Part shown: positions 25,498-32,994 of the stretch, one piece after another
Position numbering within the stretch: position 1 is the stretch's first letter
Layout of the letters: every line of letters begins with the position of its first letter
NCBI GenBank assembly: GCA_027294635.1
Contig: JAPULR010000168.1
Coordinates: forward strand, 1 to 32,994
Direction of reading: 5' to 3'
Origin: Chloroflexota bacterium
Lineage (GTDB): Bacteria; Chloroflexota; Dehalococcoidia; Lucifugimonadales; GCA-2712585
Length of the DNA: 32,994 bases
Made by a program: the position numbers and the translations under genes
Notes under the pieces: generated by a model
Seen by the model: only the letters and a program-made list of their open reading frames with translations
What the model was told of the DNA's origin: nothing
Databases searched by the model: none

Positions 25498-25852
25498 CTT
25501 CATCCTCCGACGGTTGTACGTTAAAGGCAGCTTGCTCAGCACTGATGCAGGGATGGAATTTCAGCTTCTAAACAGGCTGGGGTCCGGCTACGCCCGCCGT
25601 CTGCTGCCCCTGACCCTGGACGGCCACGACATCCCCCTGGACTGCTGCGAATTCCATGTGGACGGATCACGGGTCCCCTTTGCCAACATTTCCAGGGAGA
25701 ACACCTTTACCATAGCCCTGAACAAGTTGATCACGGTAACGGCCAAAGGCGTAACGCTAACCAAAGAGCCCCACAACATCGGTATGGCCTTTGAGGTGGC
25801 GGGCCTGGGCGTTCTTAAGTTCGACTTCACCGACACCCCTTCCGATGGTTAA
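25481..25852 (+). CDS. Small protein of unknown function, 123 aa
   Basis: I do not recognise this protein. It begins VPSFILRRLYVKGSLLSTDAGMEF, has alternating hydrophobic strands throughout, and ends LGVLKFDFTDTPSDG. There is no signal peptide, membrane segment or metal motif. A beta-rich single domain is likely. Its ATG lies 17 nt inside the aldolase gene, and its end overlaps the SDR gene by 8 nt, so it is co-translated with both. That argues for a real gene with a role tied to the kinase/aldolase module. It may be a binding or allosteric subunit, but this is only a guess from position. Confidence 0.65.
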   Translation: MVSVPSFILRRLYVKGSLLSTDAGMEFQLLNRLGSGYARRLLPLTLDGHDIPLDCCEFHVDGSRVPFANISRENTFTIALNKLITVTAKGVTLTKEPHNIGMAFEVAGLGVLKFDFTDTPSDG

Positions 25853-26810
25853 CGTAGCATCGGCCCCCGTTGTGGCCGTCACCGGCTCCGCGGGATACAT
25901 CGGTTCGCAGCTTCTCCAGGAGCTGGAAAACGAGACCTCCCTGGCGAAGCTAGTCGCCGTGGACCTTAAGCCTTTGACCATGCCCTTCCACAACATCGAC
26001 GCCTATCGCTTGGACATCACCAAACCCCTGGACACGGTGTTCCACGACCATCATATAAACACTGTAGTGCACCTAGCCTTCGACTTGCGAGAGGGTCACA
26101 ATCCCCAGGAGGCTCAAGCCATTCAGTCCAACAACCTCGTGGGGCTAGAGAACCTTTTGCGAGCGTGCCGGGCCGGCCGCGTTAGTAACTTCATCTACCT
26201 CAGCAGCCACACCGTTTATGGGGCTCGCTCAGACAACCCAGTCCCCATCACTGAAGAAGCGCCCCTTAGACCTGTGGTGCGGTTCCAATATTCCCAGACC
26301 AAGGTATTGAGCGAGGAGATTCTGCAGCGTTTTGCCCGGGAGAACCCCCAGACTGGCGTCACGGTGCTTCGGTGCTGCATGGTTCTCGGCCCAGAGGGCA
26401 TTAGCCACGTGGCCAAAGCCTTCCAAAAGCCAGTCTTAATTAAGGTTACTGGCTACGACCCACCCCTACAGTTCATCCACGATAAGGACCTGGCGCGTAT
26501 CCTGACTATCTTCAGCATGGAGCCCAGGCCCGGGGTTTTCAACGTGGCCGGCGAGAGTGTGGTGCGTTTCAGCCGTATGGCTCAGATCATGAGACAGAGG
26601 CTTATATCACTGCCATTCTTTATTGCGTATCCACTGGTCCAGATGAGCTGGAAGCTGGGCCTCCAAAAGGAGGCCTCCGCAGCGGGGCTGGGCTTTATCC
26701 GGCACCCCATAATCATGACCACGGGCAAACTCAAGCGAGCGACGGGGTACCGGTTCCAGTACACCGCCGAGGAGGCGGTAAGCTCCTACGCGGCATCAAA
26801 TTTGACCTAA
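25845..26810 (+). CDS. NAD-dependent epimerase/dehydratase (extended SDR), last gene of the operon
   Basis: This 321-aa extended short-chain dehydrogenase has the NAD motif TGSAGYIG at residues 13-20, the conserved LSSHTVYG near 119-126, and the catalytic Tyr149 and Lys153 (QYSQTK). It resembles UDP-glucose 4-epimerase-type proteins and is clearly distinct from HpnA earlier in the operon. The ORF track starts at 25791, but ATG 25845 places the NAD fold at the normal distance and overlaps the previous stop by only 8 nt. Substrate is unknown; a sugar attached to a hopanoid head group or a nucleotide sugar is possible. A 258-nt gap separates it from the suf operon. Confidence 0.85.
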   Translation: MVNVASAPVVAVTGSAGYIGSQLLQELENETSLAKLVAVDLKPLTMPFHNIDAYRLDITKPLDTVFHDHHINTVVHLAFDLREGHNPQEAQAIQSNNLVGLENLLRACRAGRVSNFIYLSSHTVYGARSDNPVPITEEAPLRPVVRFQYSQTKVLSEEILQRFARENPQTGVTVLRCCMVLGPEGISHVAKAFQKPVLIKVTGYDPPLQFIHDKDLARILTIFSMEPRPGVFNVAGESVVRFSRMAQIMRQRLISLPFFIAYPLVQMSWKLGLQKEASAAGLGFIRHPIIMTTGKLKRATGYRFQYTAEEAVSSYAASNLT

Positions 26811-27068
26811 CGTTTTTAGCAAGATCCCACTGGGCGGAGCCCCCAGCAATGGGTCTCTAGACGACTAAAAAAACCCTTGACTGGCCTTCCAAAGTATGCG
26901 ACTATGGGGTACAATAATTGTAGACCAAACGACTAGACAATACCCGGAACAGGACTCATTGAAGAATACCACTCCCCTTTTTAAATTGACCGTCGAGTTC
27001 CCAGTGTCGTCATAACGTTACCTTTAATCTCCTATCCTCAACTGAGCACGGTGCCTAGAAACTAGAAG
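26811..27068 (+). promoter_or_regulatory. Intergenic region with candidate suf operon promoters
   Basis: This 258-nt gap has no gene. Two promoter-like stretches are visible. The first is at 26877-26915, with TTGACT and, further on, a good -10 TACAAT (26910-26915) whose best-spaced -35 is TTCCAA. The second is TTGACC (26986-26991), 19 bp, then CATAAC (27011-27016), closer to sufB. The motif 'acgacta' occurs at 26861 and 26929 around the first promoter and could be part of an operator. A short ctggg/cccag stem near 26830-26846 might end the hopanoid transcript, but it lacks a U-tract. Confidence 0.35.
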
Positions 27069-28526
27069 ATGACTACCGCCAACAAAGAAGTAAATACCAT
27101 AGCCAGCCAGGGTTACAAGTACGGCTTTGTCACCGATATCGAGGCCGACGTTGCTCCCAGGGGCCTAAACGAAGACACCGTCCGCTGGATCTCGGCCAAA
27201 AAGAGCGAGCCTGATTTCATGCTCCAGTGGCGCTTGAAGGCATTTCGATACTGGGAAAAACTTCTTCAAGGCCAGGAAACACCGTCTTGGGCCAACGTCC
27301 ACTACCCACCCATCGACTACCAGAACATGATCTATTACTCGGCGCCCAAGACCAAGGAGAAGCTGGAAAGCCTTGACCAGGTAGACCCGGAGCTTCTAAG
27401 AACCTACGAGAAGTTGGGCATCCCCCTGGAGGAGCAGAAAAGGCTTGCCGGCGTAGCGGTGGACGCCATCTTTGACAGCGTGTCTATAGCCACCACCTTC
27501 CGGGAAGAGCTCGCCAAGCACGGCATCGTCTTTTGCCCCTTCTCCGAGGCCCTGCAAGAACACCCAGAGCTGGTGCAGAAGTACCTTGGATCGGTGGTCC
27601 CGTACAGCGACAACTTCTACGCCGCCTTGAACGCCGCAGTATTTTCCGACGGGTCTTTCTGCTACATACCCAAGGGTGTGCGCTGTCCCCTGGAGCTGAC
27701 CACCTACTTCCGTATCAACACCGCCGAAACGGGGCAGTTCGAGCGCACCCTCATCATCGCCGACGAGGGGAGCTACGTAAGCTACCTGGAGGGCTGTAGC
27801 GCCCCCATGCGGGACGAGAACCAGCTTCACGCCGCCGTGGTGGAGCTCATCACCCATGACAACGCTGAAATAAAGTACTCCACCATCCAGAACTGGTACC
27901 CCGGTAACGAGGAAGGCAAGGGCGGAATCTACAACTTCGTCACCAAGCGCGGTAAGTGCCAGGGGAAGAACTCCAAGATATCCTGGACCCAGGTGGAGAC
28001 CGGCTCCGCCATCACCTGGAAGTACCCCAGCGTCATCCTCCAGGGAGATAACTCCGTTGGCGAGTTCTACTCCGTGGCCCTGACCAAAGGCTATCAGCAG
28101 GCCGATACGGGCACCAAGATGACCCATATTGGCAAGAACACCCGCAGCAAAATCATCTCCAAGGCCATATCTGCGGGCCATGGAAACAACACCTATCGTG
28201 GGCTGGTGAAGGTCATGCCCAAGGCCGACAACGCCAGGAACTTCACTCAGTGCGACTCGCTGCTCATTGGAGACCAGTGCGGCGCTCATACCACTCCCTA
28301 CGTCGAAGTACGCAACAGCACGGCCCAACTGGAGCATGAGGCCTTCACCTCCAGGGTAGACGAGGATATGCTCTTCTACTGCAACCAGCGGGGCCTGTCC
28401 ACCGAAGACGCCCAATCGCTGATCATCAACGGATTCTGCAAAGAGGTGTTCCAGAAGCTCCCCTTCGAGTTCGCCGTGGAAGCCACCAGGCTTCTGGAGC
28501 TTAACCTGGAAGGCGCCGTCGGATAG
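27069..28526 (+). CDS. sufB: SufB, Fe-S cluster scaffold subunit
   Basis: SufB is the core scaffold of the SUF iron-sulfur assembly machine in the cytosol and works as SufBC2D. The 485-aa length and the segments [51 protein letters not shown] and [16 protein letters not shown] are those of true SufB, not SufD. The cysteine in EGCSAPM and the C-terminal [15 protein letters not shown] are present. ATG 27069 opens the operon. SufC follows after 11 nt. No Rrf2/SufR-type regulator gene precedes it within the window. Confidence 0.97.
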   Translation: MTTANKEVNTIASQGYKYGFVTDIEADVAPRGLNEDTVRWISAKKSEPDFMLQWRLKAFRYWEKLLQGQETPSWANVHYPPIDYQNMIYYSAPKTKEKLESLDQVDPELLRTYEKLGIPLEEQKRLAGVAVDAIFDSVSIATTFREELAKHGIVFCPFSEALQEHPELVQKYLGSVVPYSDNFYAALNAAVFSDGSFCYIPKGVRCPLELTTYFRINTAETGQFERTLIIADEGSYVSYLEGCSAPMRDENQLHAAVVELITHDNAEIKYSTIQNWYPGNEEGKGGIYNFVTKRGKCQGKNSKISWTQVETGSAITWKYPSVILQGDNSVGEFYSVALTKGYQQADTGTKMTHIGKNTRSKIISKAISAGHGNNTYRGLVKVMPKADNARNFTQCDSLLIGDQCGAHTTPYVEVRNSTAQLEHEAFTSRVDEDMLFYCNQRGLSTEDAQSLIINGFCKEVFQKLPFEFAVEATRLLELNLEGAVG

Positions 28527-28537
28527 AGGCCGCGCCA

Positions 28538-29308
28538 ATGCTGGAAATCCGTAACCTATACGCCTCCGTTGGGGAGGTGGAGATCCTCAAGGGAATCAAT
28601 CTCAAGGTTAAGGCCGGGGAGGTCCACGCCCTCATGGGACCTAACGGCTCGGGGAAGAGCACCCTGGCCTTTGTGCTGGCGGGAAAGCCCGGCTACGTCG
28701 CCACATCAGGCAAGGTGACGTACCAGGGCGAAGACCTGCTGGGCATGAAACCAGAAGACCGGGCCAGGGCAGGGGTCTTCCTTTCCTTCCAGCACCCCGT
28801 TGAGGTGCCTGGGGTACGCCTGGACCAGTTCCTCCGGGCCGGATTCAACGCTATCCACAAGAGCAAGGGTCTGGAAGAGCTGGACCCCCTCAAATTCGAC
28901 CGGATGCTACGACAAAGGGTCAAGGTGGTGGGCATAGACCCAGCCTTGACCAAGCGCTCGGTAAACGACGGCTTCTCCGGCGGCGAGAAGAAGCGTAACG
29001 AGGTCTTGCAGATGGCCGTACTGGAGCCCACGCTGGCCATCTTGGACGAGCCGGACTCCGGCCTGGACGTAGACGCCCTTCGGACCGTGGCCCAGGGTAT
29101 CAATCAGCTTCGGAGCCCCGAAAAAGCCATCCTTCTTGTCACCCACTACCAGCGGATTTTGAACTACGTTATCCCAGACTTCGTGCACGTCCTTGTCGAC
29201 GGTCGGATAGTTAAATCAGGTGGCAAGGAGTTGGCGCTGGAGATTGAGGCCGAGGGCTACGAAAAGTTTGAACAGCCCCAGGAAGAAGCCATCCAGTCCC
29301 CTGGCTGA
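28538..29308 (+). CDS. sufC: SufC, ABC-type ATPase of Fe-S assembly
   Basis: SufC is the ATPase that drives conformational change of the SufBC2D complex. Walker A is GPNGSGKST near residues 34-42, the signature is FSGGEKKRNEVLQ near 147-159, and Walker B is LAILDEPDSGLDVDA. 'SGGEKKRNE' is specific to SufC among ABC proteins. It is 256 aa, a normal length, with no membrane domain. It starts at ATG 28538, 11 nt after sufB, and is followed by sufD. Confidence 0.97.
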   Translation: MLEIRNLYASVGEVEILKGINLKVKAGEVHALMGPNGSGKSTLAFVLAGKPGYVATSGKVTYQGEDLLGMKPEDRARAGVFLSFQHPVEVPGVRLDQFLRAGFNAIHKSKGLEELDPLKFDRMLRQRVKVVGIDPALTKRSVNDGFSGGEKKRNEVLQMAVLEPTLAILDEPDSGLDVDALRTVAQGINQLRSPEKAILLVTHYQRILNYVIPDFVHVLVDGRIVKSGGKELALEIEAEGYEKFEQPQEEAIQSPG

Positions 29309-29322
29309 AAGATGCTCTCCCC

Positions 29323-30657
29323 ATGACCCCAAGTCCCGCCACAGCAACATCGTCGTACATCGCCGCCCTCGAGGCCTTCGAGAAGGACGGCTTCAACCAA
29401 GACCCCGGGTGGACTCGCGCCTTACGGAAGGAGGCCATCGCCAGGTTCAGCGAGCTTGGCTTTCCCACCGCACGCCGCGGCAACGAAGAGTGGAAGTACA
29501 CCGATGTAGGGCCCATCGCCCAAGCTCCTTTTAGACCGCCCACCGCTCCGGGAGTCGCAAAACTCGGCGCTTCAGCCCTTAAACGGTTCACCTTCGGGGA
29601 GCGCCGCTGGCACCGGCTCGTCTTTGTAGACGGCTCCTTCAACCAACGTCTCTCGTTCCTTTCTGCGCTGCCTACGGGCGTGAAGGTGCTGAATCTAGCC
29701 GAGGCCCTGAAGAGCCGTTCCACTCTGGTGCGGGAGCACCTGGCTGGCCACGCCGACTACTCTAACCAGGCCTTCACCGCCCTCAACACCGCCTTTGTAC
29801 ACGATGGAGCCTTTGTCCATGTGCCCGACGGCGCAGTGGTAGAGGAGCCCATCCATATCCTCTTTCTCACCACCTCCCGAGAGAAGGACACCGTCTCCCA
29901 CCCCCGGGTCCTGGTCGTAACTGGTCGACACAGCAAGACCACCATCATTGAAAGCTATGGCGGTCTGACCGACGCCCGGTACCTATCTAACGCCGTGTCG
30001 GAGGTAGTAGTTGGCCCGGGAGCGTCAGTGGAACACTACCGGATCCAGCGGCACAGCGAGGAGGCCTACCACGTAGGCACCACGCAGGCGGTGCTGGGAC
30101 GCGACGGGCACTTCTCATCGGTAACATTTGACCTGGGTGGCGCCCTGGTGCGAAACAACCTGAACGTCCTTATGGGAGACGAGGGGAGCAGTTGCATGCT
30201 CAACGGCGTCTATCTGGTAACCCGGTCCCAAAAGATAGACAACCAGGTCACAATAGACCACGCCAAGGCCCATACCACCAGCCGCGAGCTTTACAAGGGG
30301 GTTCTCGACGGCCAGTCCAAGGCCGTCTTCCACGGCAGCATCATTGTGCGCAGGGACGCCCAGAAGGTAGACGCCAGGCAGGAGGACAAGAATCTACTCC
30401 TATCGGACCAGGCGGAGGCCAATATTAAACCGGCCTTCTGGATATACGCCGACGACGTGAAGTGCGGCCATGGCGCCGCCACCGGCCGCCTGGATGAAAG
30501 CACCCTCTTCTACCTCAGAAGCCGTGGCCTGAGTGAAGATGATGCTCAGAGTCTGCTGGTGAGGGGCTTCGTCAACGAGGTCATCGAGACCATAAGTTGC
30601 GATCCCTTGAGAGCCCACATCGGTGATCTGGTGACCGCCACGCTGCAGGAGCTCTAG
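29323..30657 (+). CDS. sufD: SufD, Fe-S assembly subunit
   Basis: SufD, the paralogous partner of SufB (444 aa), has the N-terminal EEWKYTDVGPIA motif, FVHVPDGAVVEEPIHILF in the middle, and the C-terminal core VKCGHGAATGRLDESTLFYLRSRGL. The His in KCGHGA is the conserved residue needed for cluster formation at the SufB-SufD interface. The start is ATG 29323, 14 nt after sufC. SufB and SufD share the beta-helix repeat pattern but differ in their ends. Confidence 0.95.
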   Translation: MTPSPATATSSYIAALEAFEKDGFNQDPGWTRALRKEAIARFSELGFPTARRGNEEWKYTDVGPIAQAPFRPPTAPGVAKLGASALKRFTFGERRWHRLVFVDGSFNQRLSFLSALPTGVKVLNLAEALKSRSTLVREHLAGHADYSNQAFTALNTAFVHDGAFVHVPDGAVVEEPIHILFLTTSREKDTVSHPRVLVVTGRHSKTTIIESYGGLTDARYLSNAVSEVVVGPGASVEHYRIQRHSEEAYHVGTTQAVLGRDGHFSSVTFDLGGALVRNNLNVLMGDEGSSCMLNGVYLVTRSQKIDNQVTIDHAKAHTTSRELYKGVLDGQSKAVFHGSIIVRRDAQKVDARQEDKNLLLSDQAEANIKPAFWIYADDVKCGHGAATGRLDESTLFYLRSRGLSEDDAQSLLVRGFVNEVIETISCDPLRAHIGDLVTATLQEL

Positions 30658-30679
30658 ACTAGCCCTCGAGAGGCGTAAC

Positions 30680-31939
30680 ATGCTGGATGTAGCGAAAATA
30701 AGGCGGGATTTTCCAATCCTTTCGAAGCTGGTCTATGGTAAACCCCTGGTATACCTGGACAACGCCGCCACATCCCAGAAGCCCTCATCGGTAATCCAGG
30801 CCCTGGTGGACTACTACGAAGGCTACAACGCCAACGTGCACCGTGGCGTCCACGCCCTGAGCATGGAATCCACTCAACGGTACGAGGAAGCCCGGGAGAA
30901 GGTGGTCCGCTTCATTGGCGCTCCTGACTCCGAGAACTTGATTTTTGTCCGCAACACTACTGAGGGAATAAACCTGGTAGCGTCGACCTGGGCCGCCGCC
31001 AATATCGGCCCCGGCGATGAGATATTGCTGACGGAAATGGAGCACCACAGCAACCTTGTGCCCTGGCAGCGACTGGCTAAAGATAAGGACGCCCGGTTAC
31101 GCTTCATCCCGGTGACAGATGAGGGGACCCTTGACCTGTCCAACCTGGACGCCCTCCTGAACCACCGCACCAAGCTAGTATCTATGACCCATATGTCCAA
31201 CGTGCTAGGCACTATTAATCCGGTAAAAGACATCGCTCAAAAAGCCCACGCCGTGGGAGCGCTGATCCTGATTGACGCCGCCCAGAGCGTGCCTCATATG
31301 CCGGTGAACGTAACAGACCTGGGTTGCGACTTTTTGGCTTTTTCCAGCCATAAGATGCTGGGCCCCACGGGCATCGGCGGGCTTTATGTCAGCTCTCCGG
31401 TGCTGGAACAAATGGAGCCTTTCCTCAGCGGCGGCGAGATGGTCCAGGAGGTAACCTTCGATTCTGCCACCTGGAACGATCTGCCTATGCGCTTTGAGGC
31501 AGGGACGCCCAACATCGCTGGCACCATTGGTCTCGGGGCCGCCGTTGACTACCTCGAATCGCTGGGGATGGACCAGGTCCGCGAGCACGAGACCCAGCTT
31601 ACGGGATATGCCCTGGACGCCCTCAAGGAGCTCAGCGAGGACTTCAATTTCTACGGACCCGCAGATCTATCCATCAGGGGAGGAATTATCTCCTTCTACT
31701 CCCCCGACGTACATCCCCACGACCTGGGGACGCTCCTGGACCAAGAGGGCATTGCCATCCGTGCCGGACACCACTGCGCCATGCCCCTCACTCGTGATAA
31801 GCTGGGCGTGGCGGCAACGGCCAGAGCCAGTTTTTACATCTACAACACCGAAGAAGAGGTAGACCTGCTGGTGTCCACCCTAAAGAAGGCCCTCCGATAC
31901 TTTAGCAAGACCCCTACGGGCACAACACGGAGCGGATAA
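30680..31939 (+). CDS. sufS: SufS, cysteine desulfurase
   Basis: This group II, PLP-dependent cysteine desulfurase (419 aa) provides persulfide sulfur. The PLP lysine is Lys225 (FSSHKMLGP). The cofactor-binding TEMEHHSNLVPWQ is near residues 118-130 and DAAQSVPHMPV near 199-209. The catalytic Cys366 lies in RAGHHCAMPL. The length and the HHC context mark SufS, not IscS/NifS. It starts at ATG 30680 after sufD and works with SufU downstream. Confidence 0.97.
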   Translation: MLDVAKIRRDFPILSKLVYGKPLVYLDNAATSQKPSSVIQALVDYYEGYNANVHRGVHALSMESTQRYEEAREKVVRFIGAPDSENLIFVRNTTEGINLVASTWAAANIGPGDEILLTEMEHHSNLVPWQRLAKDKDARLRFIPVTDEGTLDLSNLDALLNHRTKLVSMTHMSNVLGTINPVKDIAQKAHAVGALILIDAAQSVPHMPVNVTDLGCDFLAFSSHKMLGPTGIGGLYVSSPVLEQMEPFLSGGEMVQEVTFDSATWNDLPMRFEAGTPNIAGTIGLGAAVDYLESLGMDQVREHETQLTGYALDALKELSEDFNFYGPADLSIRGGIISFYSPDVHPHDLGTLLDQEGIAIRAGHHCAMPLTRDKLGVAATARASFYIYNTEEEVDLLVSTLKKALRYFSKTPTGTTRSG

Positions 31940-32017
31940 GAGGAACACCTTTCCATGATTCTGTGGGTATCCACCTTCCACCTCAAAATAACCCACCGTT
32001 CATTCTAGCTCTCGCTT

Positions 32018-32515
32018 ATGCAAGACACCTCTTTCGAGCAGCTTGATGACCTCTATCAGGAGGTTATCCTAGACCACTATCGCAGCCCCAGGAACCAGGG
32101 CGAGATACCCAATCCTAACGTCTCTTCTCGTGGCTTCAACCCTTTCTGCGGTGACGAGGTGATACTGGGTTTGAAGCTGGATGCCAACAGCAAAGTTGAA
32201 TCCATTGGTTTCAAAGGCCAAGGATGTTCCATAAGCCAGGCCTCAGCCTCTATCCTCACCGAGCTGGTTAAGGGGAAAAGCCTTGAGGAAGCTCAGGAGC
32301 TTTCGCAGCTATTGCGCCGCCTGATGAAGGGCCAGGAGCTTTCCGACGAGGAGGTGGAGCGTCTGGGCGCAATGGAGGCCCTGCAGGGAGTGCGACAGTT
32401 CCCCATTCGCATCAAGTGCGCTCTGTTGGCCTGGGCAACCCTGGACGACGGCATTGAGGAGTACCGGGCAGAGACTGGAAAGGGCAAAGAAGCAGATTCT
32501 TCCCCTCCCGACTAG
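32018..32515 (+). CDS. sufU: SufU, zinc-dependent sulfurtransferase
   Basis: SufU accepts persulfide sulfur from SufS in systems that lack SufE. The zinc ligands are Cys44 and Asp46 (NPFCGDE), Cys70 (GQGCSISQAS) and Cys134 (RIKCALLAW). The SufU-specific insertion, with KGQELSDEEVERL, is present, which separates it from IscU. It is 165 aa, slightly longer than usual. The last residues ADSSPPD and the TAG stop (32513-32515) come from the dispersed palindromic repeat beginning at 32494, so the original C-terminus was probably replaced. It starts at ATG 32018, 78 nt after sufS. Confidence 0.95.
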   Translation: MQDTSFEQLDDLYQEVILDHYRSPRNQGEIPNPNVSSRGFNPFCGDEVILGLKLDANSKVESIGFKGQGCSISQASASILTELVKGKSLEEAQELSQLLRRLMKGQELSDEEVERLGAMEALQGVRQFPIRIKCALLAWATLDDGIEEYRAETGKGKEADSSPPD

Positions 32516-32994
32516 TCGGGATATCGGGGTCAGAATGACAGACCGTTCTTTATGAATGCCCCTCTGTCATTCTGAGGAGCACCAACCTTGGCGGCGTTAT
32601 ATGCTCATGGTTCGATCCCGATAACGGGACAGGACACACTCACCATGAGCGGGAATAAAACCGCTTACCATGAATGGAAATAAATCCCGCTCACCCCGAG
32701 CTTGTCGAGGGGTCAAACTGAGCTTATCGAAGGACGAAGAATCTCATCCTGCTCACACTGACCCATCATTCCAACAATAACGGTCGGGGCTGGCATACCA
32801 TTTTTAGATTCTTCGCCCCGATGCCACATCAGAGCTCGGAATGACATGAAGTCACTCTGAAAGAACCAACTGTCATTCTGAGGAGCACCGATTTTTCGGG
32901 GTGACGAAGAATCTCATCCTGCTCACGCGACCCACTATTCCAACAATAACGGTCGGGGCTGGCGTACCATTTTTAGATTCTTCGCTTCACTCAG
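32494..32994. repeat. Block of dispersed palindromic repeats at the right end
   Basis: No gene is seen after 32515. The stretch is built from the same repeat vocabulary as the left end: 'agattctt..cagaatgac' at 32494-32539 with the 14-bp palindrome cccgactagtcggg (32507-32520), 'gtcattctgaggagcacc' at 32566 and 32872, the 'cccgagcttgtcgagg' motif at 32696-32711, and a truncated copy ('agattcttcgcttcactcag') cut by the window edge. An internal inverted pair, gctcatgg (32603-32610) and ccatgagc (32643-32650), is also present. The elements are mosaic, so several insertions or rearrangements have probably piled up here. Confidence 0.85.
32733..32985. repeat. Pair of about 84-bp direct repeats
   Basis: Copies at 32733-32816 and 32903-32985 both run 'gacgaagaatctcatcctgc', through 'ccaacaataacggtcggggc', to 'agattcttcgc', with only a few differences. 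Each copy has gaagaatct at one end and agattcttc at the other, so each is itself palindromic at its ends. The 120-bp tandem repeat at the left of the window has the same design. Confidence 0.88.

Noticed and set aside
27396-28538. 380-aa open frame on the minus strand opposite sufB
   Set aside because: It is an antisense shadow of a high-GC gene, with no recognisable domain and no ribosome site.
32609-32619. tRNA T-arm-like sequence ggttcgatccc
   Set aside because: No acceptor, D or anticodon arms can be formed around it. It lies inside the repeat block.

Overview
The window reads as a bacterial chromosome segment with high-GC coding sequence and frequent TTG/GTG starts. The best guess is a Chloroflexota-like bacterium (Dehalococcoidia/SAR202 type). 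This rests on the gene mix (CIRCE-controlled groESL, an EtfD-like membrane Fe-S oxidoreductase, a sufBCDSU operon) and on dispersed 'cattctgag...gaagaatctc' palindromic repeats at both ends. I had no search tools, so the taxonomy is an inference of low to moderate confidence.

Layout. 1-812: the tail of a probable recombinase, a 120-bp tandem palindromic repeat, and a GIY-YIG nuclease gene flanked by inverted copies of the repeat. 826-3607 (minus): a CoA-transferase operon in the order A, fused B-A, B. 3690-5829 (minus): groES-groEL with a consensus promoter, a perfect CIRCE operator and a terminator. 5839-9777 (plus): two enoyl-CoA hydratase/isomerase paralogues, an acyl-CoA synthetase and a 2-phosphoglycerate-kinase-like protein. 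9774-10339: a compositionally distinct DUF6883/DUF4926 pair, followed by a fragment resembling the end of the kinase gene. 10515-12554 (minus): an EtfD-like membrane oxidoreductase, which could pass beta-oxidation electrons to the quinone pool.

12642-26810 (plus) is the centrepiece. It is one tightly packed operon of 14 genes for hopanoids: prenyl synthase, HpnH, HpnG, HpnA, squalene-hopene cyclase, a YjbQ protein, HpnC, HpnD and HpnE. It continues without a break, through overlapping genes, into a YoaD-like dehydrogenase relative, an FGGY sugar kinase (YoaC-like), a class II aldolase, a small unknown protein and a second nucleotide-sugar epimerase-type SDR. FPP would be condensed to squalene by HpnC/D/E, cyclised by SHC, extended with 5'-deoxyadenosyl by HpnH and depurinated by HpnG. 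The kinase, aldolase and dehydrogenase may handle a pentose-derived or deoxy-pentose product of that SAM chemistry. That link is a hypothesis.

27069-32515 (plus): a complete sufBCDSU Fe-S assembly operon. It could supply clusters to HpnH and the EtfD-like protein. 32494-32994: a second block of the dispersed repeat, whose first copy encodes the end of sufU.

Most likely novelties: the sugar-kinase/aldolase/degenerate-dehydrogenase extension of a hopanoid operon, the A-BA-B CoA-transferase architecture, the DUF6883/DUF4926 cassette with a displaced kinase-tail fragment, and repeats that supply the stop codons of three neighbouring genes.
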